A DNA stretch of 64,000 bases from Bacillota bacterium (lineage in GTDB: Bacteria; Bacillota; Clostridia; Lachnospirales; Bianqueaceae), in assembly GCA_017441925.1 (NCBI GenBank), contig JAFRUE010000007.1, forward strand, positions 372,001 to 436,000, written 5' to 3'. The notes beneath the pieces are model-generated. The model did not search any database, had not been told where the DNA came from, and saw only the letters and a program-made list of their open reading frames with translations. Positions 44,430-52,359 of the stretch are shown here, piece after piece. Each line of letters begins with the position of its first letter. Position 1 is the stretch's first letter. Both the position numbers and the translations under genes were made by a program.

Positions 44430-45311
44430 TTAATTAATCATTATCTCATGCCAGTTCTTTGGGAATCCCATAAAACCAGGTTTTGCTTCAGGAAACCTGG
44501 CAAACAAATCATGTAGATTCTTAACAAAAATATTCCACATCGATTCTTTTACAAGCATTTTTAGTACAAGCAGTATTGGAAATAATTTGTTTCCTTGATA
44601 CTGTTGATACTCTGCTGGCAGGAAAACAGTTTGCTTAAAATACATATTATAGATACGATTGTAATGAGCACACATATTGCGAAGCTCTAATAGAGCTATC
44701 ATCCAACCAGATAAGTGCTTAGGATCAATTCTATATTCCGTTGCGATTTTCTTTCTATCTTGATTTGAGCATATGCTGTATAGTGAACAGACCATTCCAA
44801 AGCTGAACAATTCTATAGCTACCCAGATTGGAAAGTGCCCTCCATAAGTATCAATGTGATGCTTTACGAAAGGAAGTTTATTCTGCCGGTTGATCTCATC
44901 GTTTAATTGTCTGGAAACTCTTGCAAAAATATCATTTCCCTCTTTATCCTTCTTTGAGCGGAAATTTGTTGAATCTATATATCCTTCAGCTCCGTATGTC
45001 ATCGCTAACTGATAGGCAAGTTTTGTTCTAAATGAAATCTCAACGTATTCTATCAATGGAGTAATGATATTACGAAGACAACTATCAAATTGATATAGAT
45101 TATAGATATGTTCAATCGAAATACCAGGTTTGTATTTTTCAGGATTCTCCTTCTGCATAAGTCCAATCCCGAAAGCACTAAGTCTATAGTAGTTTACGGT
45201 TGAGAGAATTTCTTTTGCACTGGTCCGATCTAAAACTAATAGACCATGTACTTCGATGAGATTATTTATTTGTTCTTCATAGCTTTTTGCTTCTTTTAAG
45301 GGACGTTCCAT
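44430..45311 (-). CDS. Abi_2 (AbiD/AbiF-like) abortive infection protein
   Basis: The 293-residue protein shows the Abi_2 pattern: SYEEQINNLIEVHGLLVLDR, VNYYRLSAFGIGL, LIEYVEISFRTKLAYQLA and IALLELRNMCAHYNRIYN. The last holds an R-x4-H element like HEPN ribonucleases. The family blocks phage growth by killing or stopping the host; RNase activity is inferred. The start is ATG at 45311, with GGAGGAAAAC just upstream; the TTG at 45323 overlaps that site. The gene is AT-rich. A promoter and a structured leader RNA precede it. Confidence 0.88.
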   Translation of the reverse strand: MERPLKEAKSYEEQINNLIEVHGLLVLDRTSAKEILSTVNYYRLSAFGIGLMQKENPEKYKPGISIEHIYNLYQFDSCLRNIITPLIEYVEISFRTKLAYQLAMTYGAEGYIDSTNFRSKKDKEGNDIFARVSRQLNDEINRQNKLPFVKHHIDTYGGHFPIWVAIELFSFGMVCSLYSICSNQDRKKIATEYRIDPKHLSGWMIALLELRNMCAHYNRIYNMYFKQTVFLPAEYQQYQGNKLFPILLVLKMLVKESMWNIFVKNLHDLFARFPEAKPGFMGFPKNWHEIMIN

Positions 45312-45334
45312 GTTTTCCTCCAATATAGAAAAGT

Positions 45335-45387
45335 CCCAGCGTGGTTCGCATGTACTACAGGAGTACCTCAGCGTGCTGGGCTCTTAC
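45335..45387 (-). ncRNA. Structured leader RNA upstream of the Abi gene
   Basis: From a predicted start near 45387 the RNA folds at once. An outer 6-bp stem CCCAGC/GCUGGG (45375-45380 with 45335-45340) encloses a 3-bp CGC/GCG stem (45371-45373 with 45347-45349) and an inner 5-bp hairpin GUACU/AGUAC with loop CCUGU (45352-45366). ACUUUUC follows the stem as a weak terminator. A conserved 'abiF' RNA motif next to such genes has been described (from memory); I cannot confirm that this is a member. Confidence 0.6.
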
Positions 45388-45393
45388 ACATAT

Positions 45394-45422
45394 AGTATAT
45401 ACGATCAATTATAAAAAAGCAA
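45394..45422 (-). promoter_or_regulatory. Promoter of the leader RNA and Abi gene
   Basis: TTGCTT (45417-45422) and TATACT (45394-45399) are 17 nt apart on the minus strand. The predicted start lies about 7 nt before the outer stem of the leader RNA. Confidence 0.75.
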
Positions 45423-45476
45423 GTGTTATTCCGTCCGCTAAGCAAAATTCATAATCTAGTAACATTTTGTCCGATA

Positions 45477-45974
45477 TTAGTTCTTGTACTGCCTTGCGTA
45501 CTCGCACAGTGCCTTATACTCCCGCAGATACATGCCGCGGCGCATTTCGTCGATGTCCGTCCAGTCCGCATGGTGCGAAAAGATATCGATCGCTTCTGTC
45601 AGCGGGATCCATCTGGGCTCCATGCCGACCCTGCGTTCCCGCTCCGTCAGGCGGATCTCGGCCGTACCGATGATTTCGCCGGCAAAGTAATAGTCGATGT
45701 ATTTGCAGTGTTCGTAGTATTCGTCAAGCTCGAAGAGGCACTCCGAGGGGCGGATCTTATAGCCTGTCTCCTCCCCTACTTCTCGGACACAACACTCGGC
45801 GAAACTTTCGCTGTCTTCAAGGCCGCCGCCCGGGATCATCCACTGATCCGTCACTGTTTCGTACGAAAGCAGGATATTGCCGTCCCGCACGATGATCGCA
45901 CGACAGCCTGTACGAGTCTGATCGTATCTGCCGAAATAGTTCGCGCCAAAGGTCTCGATGATTTTTGGCTGCAT
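45477..45974 (-). CDS. Nudix hydrolase
   Basis: The 165-residue protein has a perfect Nudix box: GGLEDSESFAECCVREVGEE followed by TGY. It hydrolyses a nucleoside diphosphate derivative of unknown identity. The frame is open to 46052, but ATG at 45974 (MQPKIIETFG) has GGAGGAG 6 nt upstream and fits the fold. Confidence 0.9.
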   Translation of the reverse strand: MQPKIIETFGANYFGRYDQTRTGCRAIIVRDGNILLSYETVTDQWMIPGGGLEDSESFAECCVREVGEETGYKIRPSECLFELDEYYEHCKYIDYYFAGEIIGTAEIRLTERERRVGMEPRWIPLTEAIDIFSHHADWTDIDEMRRGMYLREYKALCEYARQYKN

Positions 45975-46095
45975 AGGCCGCTCCTCCTTACCGTTCATTT
46001 GCCGTCCTTTTCTGTTCATCAAGTGTTCATAGCAGGTGCGTATCAGGCGCAACGGGAGCGCTGTACGCGATGACGCTCGGACTTATCTGTCCTTG

Positions 46096-46104
46096 ATTGT
46101 AACA
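46096..46104 (-). promoter_or_regulatory. Extended -10 element upstream of the Nudix gene
   Basis: The minus strand reads TG-T-TACAAT (46104 to 46096). The -35 region is poor. Confidence 0.45.
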
Positions 46105-46132
46105 TAATCTGCGGCAATATTCCAGCACGTCC

Positions 46133-46161
46133 TTGAAGATCCGCGGATTTGGGTGTATGAT
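46133..46161 (+). promoter_or_regulatory. Promoter of the gene at 46230
   Basis: TTGAAG (46133-46138) and TATGAT (46156-46161) are 17 nt apart, about 70 bp upstream of the start codon. Confidence 0.7.
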
Positions 46162-46229
46162 ACAGGTAAGCAAAATATACAGAATACATTCGTCGGCGCT
46201 TACATCGTCTGGCCGGAAGGAGTCACATC

Positions 46230-47141
46230 ATGCTGCCTACCATTAAACTCGGTTCGCTGGAGGTCACCCGCCTGATCATCGGCGGCAATCCGTTCAGCGG
46301 CAACAGCCATGTCAACGAATCACTGAGCGAAGCCATGCGCGATTATTTCACCACCGCGCGGATCAAAGAGACGCTTTTCCGCTGCGAGGAGTACGGGATC
46401 AACACGATGCAGCTGCGCGGCGATGCGCACATCATGCGGATGATCCGCGAATACCGGGCCGAAGGCGGCACCATGAAGTGGATCGGCCAGACGGCGACGG
46501 AGTTCCTTTCCTTCGAAAACAACGTGCGGCAGATGGTGAAAGCCGGCGCCGACGCGATCTACCACCACGGCTCCTCGACAGACAAGCTTTTCCTCGCCGG
46601 CGATCTCGCGACGCTGCGCGATCACCTCAAAATCCTGCGTGATACCGGGCTGCCGGTCGGGCTCTGCACGCACATTCCCGAGGTAATCCGCTACTCGGAA
46701 GAACACGGCTGGGACGTGGATTTCTACATGGGCTGCGTGTACAACATCAGCCGCAAAGAGAAAGGATATGACGAGTTCCGGGCGGCATGCGGCGCTGGGA
46801 ATGATCAGCCCGATACAACGATTTACGACGTTGCTGGTACCAGCAGCGGGATCCATGACATCGCCGGGCCGGACGGCGTGCTGTCCGGCGAGCCTTTCTA
46901 TGATTCCGACATTCCCGTTATGTACGACCGGATCCGCAAGACAAACAAGCCCTGCCTTGCGTTCAAAATTCTCGGCGCTACCAGGCGCTGCGCCTCGCAG
47001 GAAACCGTACGTGCGGCTTTCCACGAGTCTTTCCGCGAGATCAAGCCGACTGACGGTGTGATCGTCGGCATGTTCCCAAAGGACCTCGACCAGGTCCGGC
47101 TGAACACCGGCTATGTCCGTGAAGCGCTCGGTGTCGAATAA
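46230..47141 (+). CDS. Uncharacterised protein with aldo/keto-reductase-like start, probable TIM barrel
   Basis: The 303-residue protein begins LGSLEVTRLIIGGNPFSGNS, like aldo/keto reductases, but the AKR tetrad motifs are not seen. Other segments are GINTMQLRGDAHIMRMIREY, AGADAIYHHGSSTDK, FYMGCVYNISR and KPCLAFKILGATRRCASQET. They suggest an eight-strand barrel with a CCxGAxR-like segment near the end. I do not know its function. GGAAGGAG precedes the ATG, and promoter and terminator make it a single-gene unit. It is visibly GC-richer at third positions than the neighbouring defence genes. Confidence 0.8.
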   Translation: MLPTIKLGSLEVTRLIIGGNPFSGNSHVNESLSEAMRDYFTTARIKETLFRCEEYGINTMQLRGDAHIMRMIREYRAEGGTMKWIGQTATEFLSFENNVRQMVKAGADAIYHHGSSTDKLFLAGDLATLRDHLKILRDTGLPVGLCTHIPEVIRYSEEHGWDVDFYMGCVYNISRKEKGYDEFRAACGAGNDQPDTTIYDVAGTSSGIHDIAGPDGVLSGEPFYDSDIPVMYDRIRKTNKPCLAFKILGATRRCASQETVRAAFHESFREIKPTDGVIVGMFPKDLDQVRLNTGYVREALGVE

Positions 47142-47162
47142 AACCGAATCATGAATCACCAG

Positions 47163-47190
47163 ACAGCCGGGGCTTGACTCCCGGCTGTTT
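47163..47190 (+). terminator. Intrinsic terminator of the gene at 46230
   Basis: ACAGCCGGG (47163-47171) pairs with CCCGGCTGT (47180-47188), followed by TTTGTTGTCCTTTT. Confidence 0.88.
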
Positions 47191-47212
47191 TGTTGTCCTT
47201 TTAGATCAAATG

Positions 47213-47234
47213 AAAAGGCCGCCGGAGGGCGGCC
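47213..47234 (-). terminator. Intrinsic terminator of the flavoprotein gene at 47259
   Basis: On the minus strand GGCCGCC pairs with GGCGGCC around CTCC (47217-47234) and is followed by TTTTCATTT. Confidence 0.85.
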
Positions 47235-47258
47235 CATATGGCTTGTGCAGATCAGAAA

Positions 47259-47810
47259 TCAAAGATTTTTCCCGAGTGTGTAGGCGCGCTGCATGATCTC
47301 GCTGCCGGCGTCGTAAGGCGCGTTTCCGGCATGGATCAGGATGTCCTGCAGGACCATGTCGCGGTTTTCGAAGTCGCCGAGATACCACTTATAGGTGTCG
47401 AGGTAAGCGTCGGCTTTGTCATACCCCTGCGAGAAAACGCCGATCAGCTTGATGCCGGGATGGACGCGGACAGGCGGTTTGCCGGGCAGTCCGGAAACGA
47501 GACAATAGTGACGGTTCATGTACGTGATCATCGGGCCGCAGATCTGAGAGCAATAGTTCGGTGCGGCAACGATGAGCGCGCCAGCCTCGTGCAGATCTTT
47601 CCAATACGGCTTGAGATCGTCGTTCTGGATGCAGTCGCAGTAGTTCTTCTTGCAATAGCCGCAGGCCATGCAGCCCTTCACGTTCATCTCACTGATGTTG
47701 TAGACCACAACCTCGTGTCCGGCCTCGCGCGCTCCGCGCAGGACCTCTTTTGCGATCGTGCTGGACGGCCCGTCAGCATGCGGACTTCCAAGAACAGCAA
47801 CAACTTTCAT
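47259..47810 (-). CDS. NAD(P)H-dependent FMN reductase / iron-sulfur flavoprotein-like
   Basis: The 183-residue flavodoxin-fold protein has VAVLGSPHADGPSSTIAKEV (FMN loop) and a Cys-rich stretch KGCMACGYCKKNYCDCIQ near residues 45-62. The stretch resembles the cluster-binding motif of iron-sulfur flavoproteins. AAGGAG precedes the ATG. It lies 23 bp after the aldo/keto reductase pseudogene, so the two were probably an operon. Confidence 0.87.
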   Translation of the reverse strand: MKVVAVLGSPHADGPSSTIAKEVLRGAREAGHEVVVYNISEMNVKGCMACGYCKKNYCDCIQNDDLKPYWKDLHEAGALIVAAPNYCSQICGPMITYMNRHYCLVSGLPGKPPVRVHPGIKLIGVFSQGYDKADAYLDTYKWYLGDFENRDMVLQDILIHAGNAPYDAGSEIMQRAYTLGKNL

Positions 47811-47833
47811 GGCAAAAACTCCTTTATGTTAAT

Positions 47834-48803
47834 TTATACGTGCACGTTGGAAAGGTACCGGCACTCCTCGGCTGTGAGCTCAAGTTCAAGTGCCGCGATG
47901 TTGTCGACGATGTGATCCGTCCCTGTCGGACTCACGATCGGGAAAATGTTCTGCGGCTGGGCGAGCAGCCAGGCGAGCGCTATCGTCGAGACCGCTGTGC
48001 CCTTCTTCCGGGACAGTTCCCAGGCGCGGCGCAGGCACTCGCGGTTGGCCGGAGAATCATACTCTTTGATCGGCGAAGGCGGCAGGGAGTCCTCGATTGA
48101 GAGGCCGCTGTCCGGGTCGTATTTTCCGCTGAAAAATCCGCGTGAAATCGACGAATACGTGAAAACGGGCAGCCGGTTCTGCGCCAGCCACTCACGGTAT
48201 TCTGTCCCCTGCGCGCCTGACAAAGTCACGCTGCCGCCCCACGGGTCGCGCTCCAGCACGCCAAGACTATAATTCGGACTCACCGCCGAAAAAGGCTTCA
48301 GTCCGTGCTCGGCCGCGTACCGGTTTGCCTCAAGTACCCGTGCAAGGGTCCAGTTTGACCCGCCGAAAAGCCCGATCACGCCGGCTTCATGCAGTTCGTT
48401 CAGGACCTCGACAATCGGCCCGACAGGCCGGGACGGATCATCCCGGTGCAGGATGTAGAGGTCCAGGAAACCGGTCTGCATGCGTTCCTGGCTCATTTTC
48501 ACGTGTTCTCTGATCGTCTCCGCGCTGAAAATGTCCGGGCTTCCGTTCTGTCCCGGATTGCATCCTTTGTCAAGGATCACGATGTCGTCGCGCAGCCCGC
48601 GGGACGCTGCCCACGCGCCAAGGTTCTCCTCGGCCCGGCCATACGAATGCGCCGTATCAAAAACGCGGAAGCCGGCCTCGTATGCCTGATCCAGACAGGC
48701 AGCGGTCAGTTCTTTGTCGTCGGAATTCAGCTTGCGGACACGTACCGTAAACGAGCCGGGACAACGGTTTCGCAACGCCGGGGATCTGAACGTATTTCAT
48801 CAT
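47834..48803 (-). pseudogene. Aldo/keto reductase, frameshifted near its N-terminus
   Basis: From ATG at 48803 (AAAGGA upstream) the minus strand reads MMKYVQ, then PGVAKPLSRLVYGT, the normal start of this AKR group. Near 48740 the frame must shift by one base to continue as VRKLNSDDKELTAACLDQAY and FRVFDTAHSYGRAEENLGAW. From there the protein is intact: ILDKGCNPGQ (catalytic Lys), LYILHRDDP (His), IALAWLLAQPQ. The long open frame to 48775 replaces the true N-terminus with unrelated residues. It is a one-base indel, either a real mutation or a sequencing error. Confidence 0.82.
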
Positions 48804-48826
48804 AATAATCGGTCCTTTCTGTACTG

Positions 48827-48946
48827 CCGGGGACAGTTCTGCATCATTTCATCATCATAGCCTAACAGCACCGAAGTATGTCTGCCTTTCCGGCCAAAAC
48901 CTTCATCTGAGAGGCCCTGTAAGCCTCTGAATCACCGGGGACAGTT
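48827..48946. repeat. Two CCGGGGACAGTT motifs in a 264-bp intergenic region
   Basis: CCGGGGACAGTT occurs at 48827-48838 and again at 48935-48946 between the AKR pseudogene and the acetyltransferase gene. A 6-bp hairpin AGAGGC/GCCTCT lies between. The same core appears inverted at 51079-51088 and as GGGACAGTT at the end of repeat copy 3. I see no gene in 48804-49067. Confidence 0.55.
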
Positions 48947-49067
48947 ATTTGCCCGTCCCGGCATCCAAAACTCCTCCTGGGGCCTTCCAGAGCAATAAAC
49001 GGGCTTCCTGTGCACCGACCATGCAAATAGCTTGGAATCAGCCTTCTGCTAAGGCAGTCAGAGAGAT

Positions 49068-50000
49068 TTACCTGTGAATATACATCCTCGTCATATCAGG
49101 TTCTCCGTCCCCCTGCACCATACACAGGAATTCCCAGCCGTATCTTTCATAGAAACCGGTGTGATCTGTCACCAGATAGACGGGCGTAATCCCGTGAGCT
49201 CTCTGGTCTTCCACCACCATATTCAGCAAATGTCCTGCAATGCCTCTGCCGCGGTATTTTTCATCCGTATACACGGCACACACGTTGGGGGACAGATCTT
49301 TCCTGTCATGAAAATCGTTCTCGATAACGCCCATACCGCCGATGATCTCACCGCCGCACAGACATAGATACCAGCCGTATTCCGTTTCGTGATTCAGATA
49401 CTGATCCATACACTCCAGATACGCTTCTTTAGGAACGCCCCACTTGCTGTGAAACCATTCCGCGGCGGTATCTTTAAGGTCGGGGGCCTCTCTCAATGTA
49501 ATAAAAGCAAATCGCTCCGTTTTCATTTCCATATATATCGAATTGTATTGCTCATGCTCCGCGGCAAGATACGCGGGAAAATCTTTCTGCTGAAAGCCGA
49601 GTCTCTCATACAGTGCGATCGCTTTTGTGTTTTCCGGAACCGGATCGACCCAGACAGTCTCCGCACCGTTCCGGAAAGCCTCATTAATCGCGTGGGTAAG
49701 ACCTGCCGCAGCAATGCCCCGTCCCCGGGCAAACGCAAACAGCTTGATGTCCAGTGCTGCGCTTTTATGCTCTCTATCGATATTATAGAAGGATTCCCCG
49801 CAGTATTTCCCATCCTCGAATATCGAATAATGATTCAGCGCCGGCCTGTTGGATTCAATCCATTTATACCAGTTCCGCATCTCTTCATCGGTCTGGATCA
49901 GGCCGTCCGGGAATCCCACGAACCGCATGACATCGCCGTCCGCCCAGAGCCGTTTGACATCGCCTAGATCGGCCGCCGTTGTTTCTTTTACTTCAATCAT
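49068..50000 (-). CDS. Tandem-GNAT acetyltransferase
   Basis: The 310-residue protein carries two GNAT domains. Domain one (about 1-150) has LFAFARGRGIAAAGLTHAIN and PENTKAIALYERLGF. Domain two (about 165-310) has YTDEKYRGRGIAGHLLNMVV and TGFYERYGWEFL. Substrates are unknown. ATG at 50000 overlaps the stop of the preceding gene by 4 bp. Confidence 0.86.
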   Translation of the reverse strand: MIEVKETTAADLGDVKRLWADGDVMRFVGFPDGLIQTDEEMRNWYKWIESNRPALNHYSIFEDGKYCGESFYNIDREHKSAALDIKLFAFARGRGIAAAGLTHAINEAFRNGAETVWVDPVPENTKAIALYERLGFQQKDFPAYLAAEHEQYNSIYMEMKTERFAFITLREAPDLKDTAAEWFHSKWGVPKEAYLECMDQYLNHETEYGWYLCLCGGEIIGGMGVIENDFHDRKDLSPNVCAVYTDEKYRGRGIAGHLLNMVVEDQRAHGITPVYLVTDHTGFYERYGWEFLCMVQGDGEPDMTRMYIHR

Positions 50001-50425
50001 TCCTTGCGCGATCCTTTCAGCATATCGTATGTTTCTGAAAGCCATTCATTATAGTGGTCATAGGGAGTCTCGGTCCACCAGTCCAGCAGCCTGTTCAAAG
50101 ACTCGATGTCCGCTTCAATACCGGTGCTCCTGTACTGTTCCGGGTCGCGGTTGACCGTCACGACATGCTTATTATCTGCCATAAAATCGATCCGGTAGAT
50201 GCAGTCCCCCGACCAGCTCCGGTGTGCCCAGAGCGTCGATCCCTCCATGTACCAGAACCATTTATCCTCCATCGACTGCGGAACATTGCCGCAGCGGAGC
50301 GCCTCCATCTCTTTTTCGCTGAAACTCCTGTTGAGGATAAAAGTCTCGTGCTGCGCGGGCATGGGGTTTGTTTTCCAATCGCCACGGCGGGCAATGGTTC
50401 TTCCGTTATGCTTGTCGTCTGTCAT
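49997..50425 (-). CDS. Conserved hypothetical protein (KWFWYMEG...HRSW motif)
   Basis: The 142-residue protein is not assigned to a named family. The central segment FSEKEMEALRCGNVPQSMED, KWFWYMEGSTLWAHRSWSGD and CIYRIDF looks like a compact beta-rich domain with conserved W, H and R. It lies in an operon after the azoreductase-like gene (12-bp gap) and overlaps the acetyltransferase gene by 4 bp. GAAGGG precedes the ATG. Confidence 0.75.
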   Translation of the reverse strand: MTDDKHNGRTIARRGDWKTNPMPAQHETFILNRSFSEKEMEALRCGNVPQSMEDKWFWYMEGSTLWAHRSWSGDCIYRIDFMADNKHVVTVNRDPEQYRSTGIEADIESLNRLLDWWTETPYDHYNEWLSETYDMLKGSRKE

Positions 50426-50437
50426 TTTAACCCTTCT

Positions 50438-51013
50438 TTAGCTCAAAACCTGCGGAATCCGTCCCATTGCGTCACGCATGATCTGCTCGACGTCCGCGCC
50501 GTAGATATCCAGCCCTGTGGCCTGAATCAGCCTGAAGTCCTGGATCCCGTAATACCCCTGAGCCAGTGCTTTCACGTAGCCAAAGCCGTATTCATCGGGG
50601 ACATAATTGCCGCCTGCGGTCGTCACGTAGATCAGCTCTTTCGCGCGGCACAAGCCCTTCGGAATACCTTCCGGCGTATAGTAAAATGTGATCCCGGGGA
50701 CATTTATCTTCTCAAAATACTGCTTGAGCGAGGCCGGGAAAGACAGGTCCCAATACGGTGCGGCGATCACGATCCTCTCCGCGCAGCAGAACTGGTTCGC
50801 GAGCTTAAATTCCGGGGCTTCGAAATTGCCGTCCGCGATCAGCTCGTCGCGGAGCTCAAGATACTCCGCGTCCGTCGGCCCGAAATCAATCTCGTCGAGG
50901 CGGACTTCTGTAATCTCGTCATTTGTCGTGGCCGCGATCCGGGACAGAACACAGTCTGCCAGAAGCTTGGTCCGCGACTCCTCCCGCACACAGGCATTGA
51001 TAAATAGTATCAT
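50438..51013 (-). CDS. Azoreductase/NAD(P)H-quinone oxidoreductase-like flavoprotein
   Basis: The 191-residue protein has the flavodoxin-like fold of FMN-dependent NADH-azoreductases: FINACVREESRTKLLADCVL, RIVIAAPYWDLSFPASLKQY and VTTAGGNY. The frame is open to 51061, but ATG at 51013 has GGAGGAAC at the right distance. The upstream codons come from an 18-bp tandem duplication that repeats the ribosome binding site. Confidence 0.86.
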   Translation of the reverse strand: MILFINACVREESRTKLLADCVLSRIAATTNDEITEVRLDEIDFGPTDAEYLELRDELIADGNFEAPEFKLANQFCCAERIVIAAPYWDLSFPASLKQYFEKINVPGITFYYTPEGIPKGLCRAKELIYVTTAGGNYVPDEYGFGYVKALAQGYYGIQDFRLIQATGLDIYGADVEQIMRDAMGRIPQVLS

Positions 51014-51017
51014 AAAG

Positions 51018-51053
51018 TTCCTCCACAGATCTTTGTTCCTCCACAGATCTTTG
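51018..51053. repeat. 18-bp tandem duplication of a ribosome binding site
   Basis: TTCCTCCACAGATCTTTG occurs twice in a row (51018-51035, 51036-51053), with a partial third copy (TTCTCCA). On the minus strand each unit contains TGGAGGAAC, so the azoreductase-like gene has two identical ribosome binding sites 18 nt apart, only the near one properly spaced. Confidence 0.85.
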
Positions 51054-51060
51054 TTCTCCA

Positions 51061-51181
51061 AAGGTCTTTTTCAGACAGAACTGTCCCCATTCTGAACAAG
51101 CAAACACAGCCATGTATAAATGCCTGCCGATATCTGTCCCTAAAGGCCCAAATATCGTTTCCGGCGCTCATTTCTTCTGCT
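51061..51181. other. Intergenic stretch with two GTCCC motifs
   Basis: The stretch holds AACTGTCCCC at 51079-51088 and TCTGTCCC at 51133-51140, related to the GGGGACAGTT motif seen elsewhere in the region. No gene or clear promoter is visible. Confidence 0.4.
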
Positions 51182-51461
51182 GAAGATCTTCTTGTGCTCA
51201 TTACGGCGGTAAAAAATCGATAAACGCTGTTTTTTACCGCCAGTTTTGGGCATTAGATACCTTGAAATCAGTCAAGAACAGCTGGCTTGCGACCAATTCA
51301 GGGCTTCCGTGCTATTTAATTCATTAAATTCACTGGAAATCCTATTTTTTAGCTGTATTTTCAAGGCTTCAAGGTCTATTTTCACGGCAAAAGATTGAAC
51401 CCTGGCGGTAAAATTACGAAAAATAGACGCTTTTACCGCCAAACCCCGGCCCGAAAGGGAC
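51182..51461 (+). repeat. Hairpin-bounded intergenic repeat, copy 1
   Basis: Hairpin A is a perfect 12-bp stem GGCGGTAAAAAA/TTTTTTACCGCC (51205-51216 with 51230-51241). Hairpin B is a 10-bp stem GGCGGTAAAA/TTTTACCGCC (51404-51413 with 51431-51440). Between them is a core with GAAATCAGTCAAGAACAGCT. The unit ends in GGCCCGAAAGGGAC, which contains a CCC-GAAA-GGG mini-hairpin and touches the stop codon of the next gene. It lines up without gaps with copy 2 (constant offset 1359). No open frame is convincing. Confidence 0.88.
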
Positions 51462-52270
51462 TATTTACAATAAGCCAGGATTTTCTTCTCCACAATACGC
51501 ATGTCCAGCGGCATATCGGACGTCTCTGATGATATGATCAGTTTCTGCCCCAGCATATACCCGTTCATCTGGTAAGTCCGGATTTTCCACAAATTCCGGG
51601 CAAGATAGTTCGGATTATCAAGCAGACCCAAATGCTCCCAGTACAGTTCAGTTCTGTCCCTCACTCGCAGAATCGTAAAATCCGGGTAGACTGCAGTCAT
51701 TGAATAATCTTCCGGATCTTCCAGATTCAGAGGGCATTCATATCGATACGGAACCTCATATTTGAGGAGCATATTCGCAATGATCACCTCGGACTTGGAT
51801 CGGACGCGCTCTCCGCGATCCGTGTAAAAAACTTCAGGACCAAACGGATAATCCGATTGTGGAAACGTCTGTTCAAGCCACTTTCGCACGAATTCGTCAT
51901 CCGGTTCCGTGACCGGACGGACTAAACCGCGCTTAACAGAATTAAGCCTGTTATATAAATACTCATGTGCGGATTTGTGCTCGTAAAAAAGCTTAAGCCG
52001 GCGGATCAGTTTGCTCTCATGTTCAGCCGCTTTCAGGATCGAACGGTCATATTCCGACTGAGCAATCCTGCGGATCTCGGGGCTGTCCTTCGGCAGATAT
52101 TTCTTGCCGCCGTGCGGAATCGCCTGATAGAACTGCAGTTCATCCCTGTGAGGACTGATATAAAGCCTGCCTGCATCCTCGCCCAGCGAAGCCTGTGTTG
52201 TCCGGATCAGCTGTGAAAGCTCCGTCTCCCTTGCCTCAACCATTTCAATCAACTCTTTCAAATAATGCAA
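51461..52270 (-). CDS. Uncharacterised protein with a probable PD-(D/E)XK nuclease domain
   Basis: The 269-residue protein has a charged helical N-terminal half and a C-terminal region fitting a PD-(D/E)XK fold: RSKSEVIIANMLLKYEVPYR (Glu on the first helix), VYPDFTILRVRDR (Asp) and LYWEHLGLLDNPNY (Glu/His). Catalysis is inferred from this spacing only. The start is TTG at 52270 because GGGAGG lies 7 nt upstream; no ATG is well placed. It has its own promoter. The stop codon abuts repeat copy 1. Confidence 0.8.
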   Translation of the reverse strand: MHYLKELIEMVEARETELSQLIRTTQASLGEDAGRLYISPHRDELQFYQAIPHGGKKYLPKDSPEIRRIAQSEYDRSILKAAEHESKLIRRLKLFYEHKSAHEYLYNRLNSVKRGLVRPVTEPDDEFVRKWLEQTFPQSDYPFGPEVFYTDRGERVRSKSEVIIANMLLKYEVPYRYECPLNLEDPEDYSMTAVYPDFTILRVRDRTELYWEHLGLLDNPNYLARNLWKIRTYQMNGYMLGQKLIISSETSDMPLDMRIVEKKILAYCK

Positions 52271-52330
52271 TAATTATCCTCCCGCTGCAAGAATCTAATT
52301 GTATCCAGGTTGCCGGATTCAATATATTCT

Positions 52331-52359
52331 ATTATAGGGAGCAAAGAGTTGGAATGCAA
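52331..52359 (-). promoter_or_regulatory. Promoter of the gene at 52270
   Basis: TTGCAT (52354-52359) and TATAAT (52331-52336) are 17 nt apart on the minus strand. Confidence 0.82.

Noticed and set aside
48776-48940. A small gene between the AKR pseudogene and the acetyltransferase
   Set aside because: Both strands show only short frames without ribosome binding sites.
50054-51007. 317-codon open frame on the plus strand opposite the azoreductase-like and hypothetical genes
   Set aside because: It runs antisense across two well-supported minus-strand genes and the gap between them, without a start signal.
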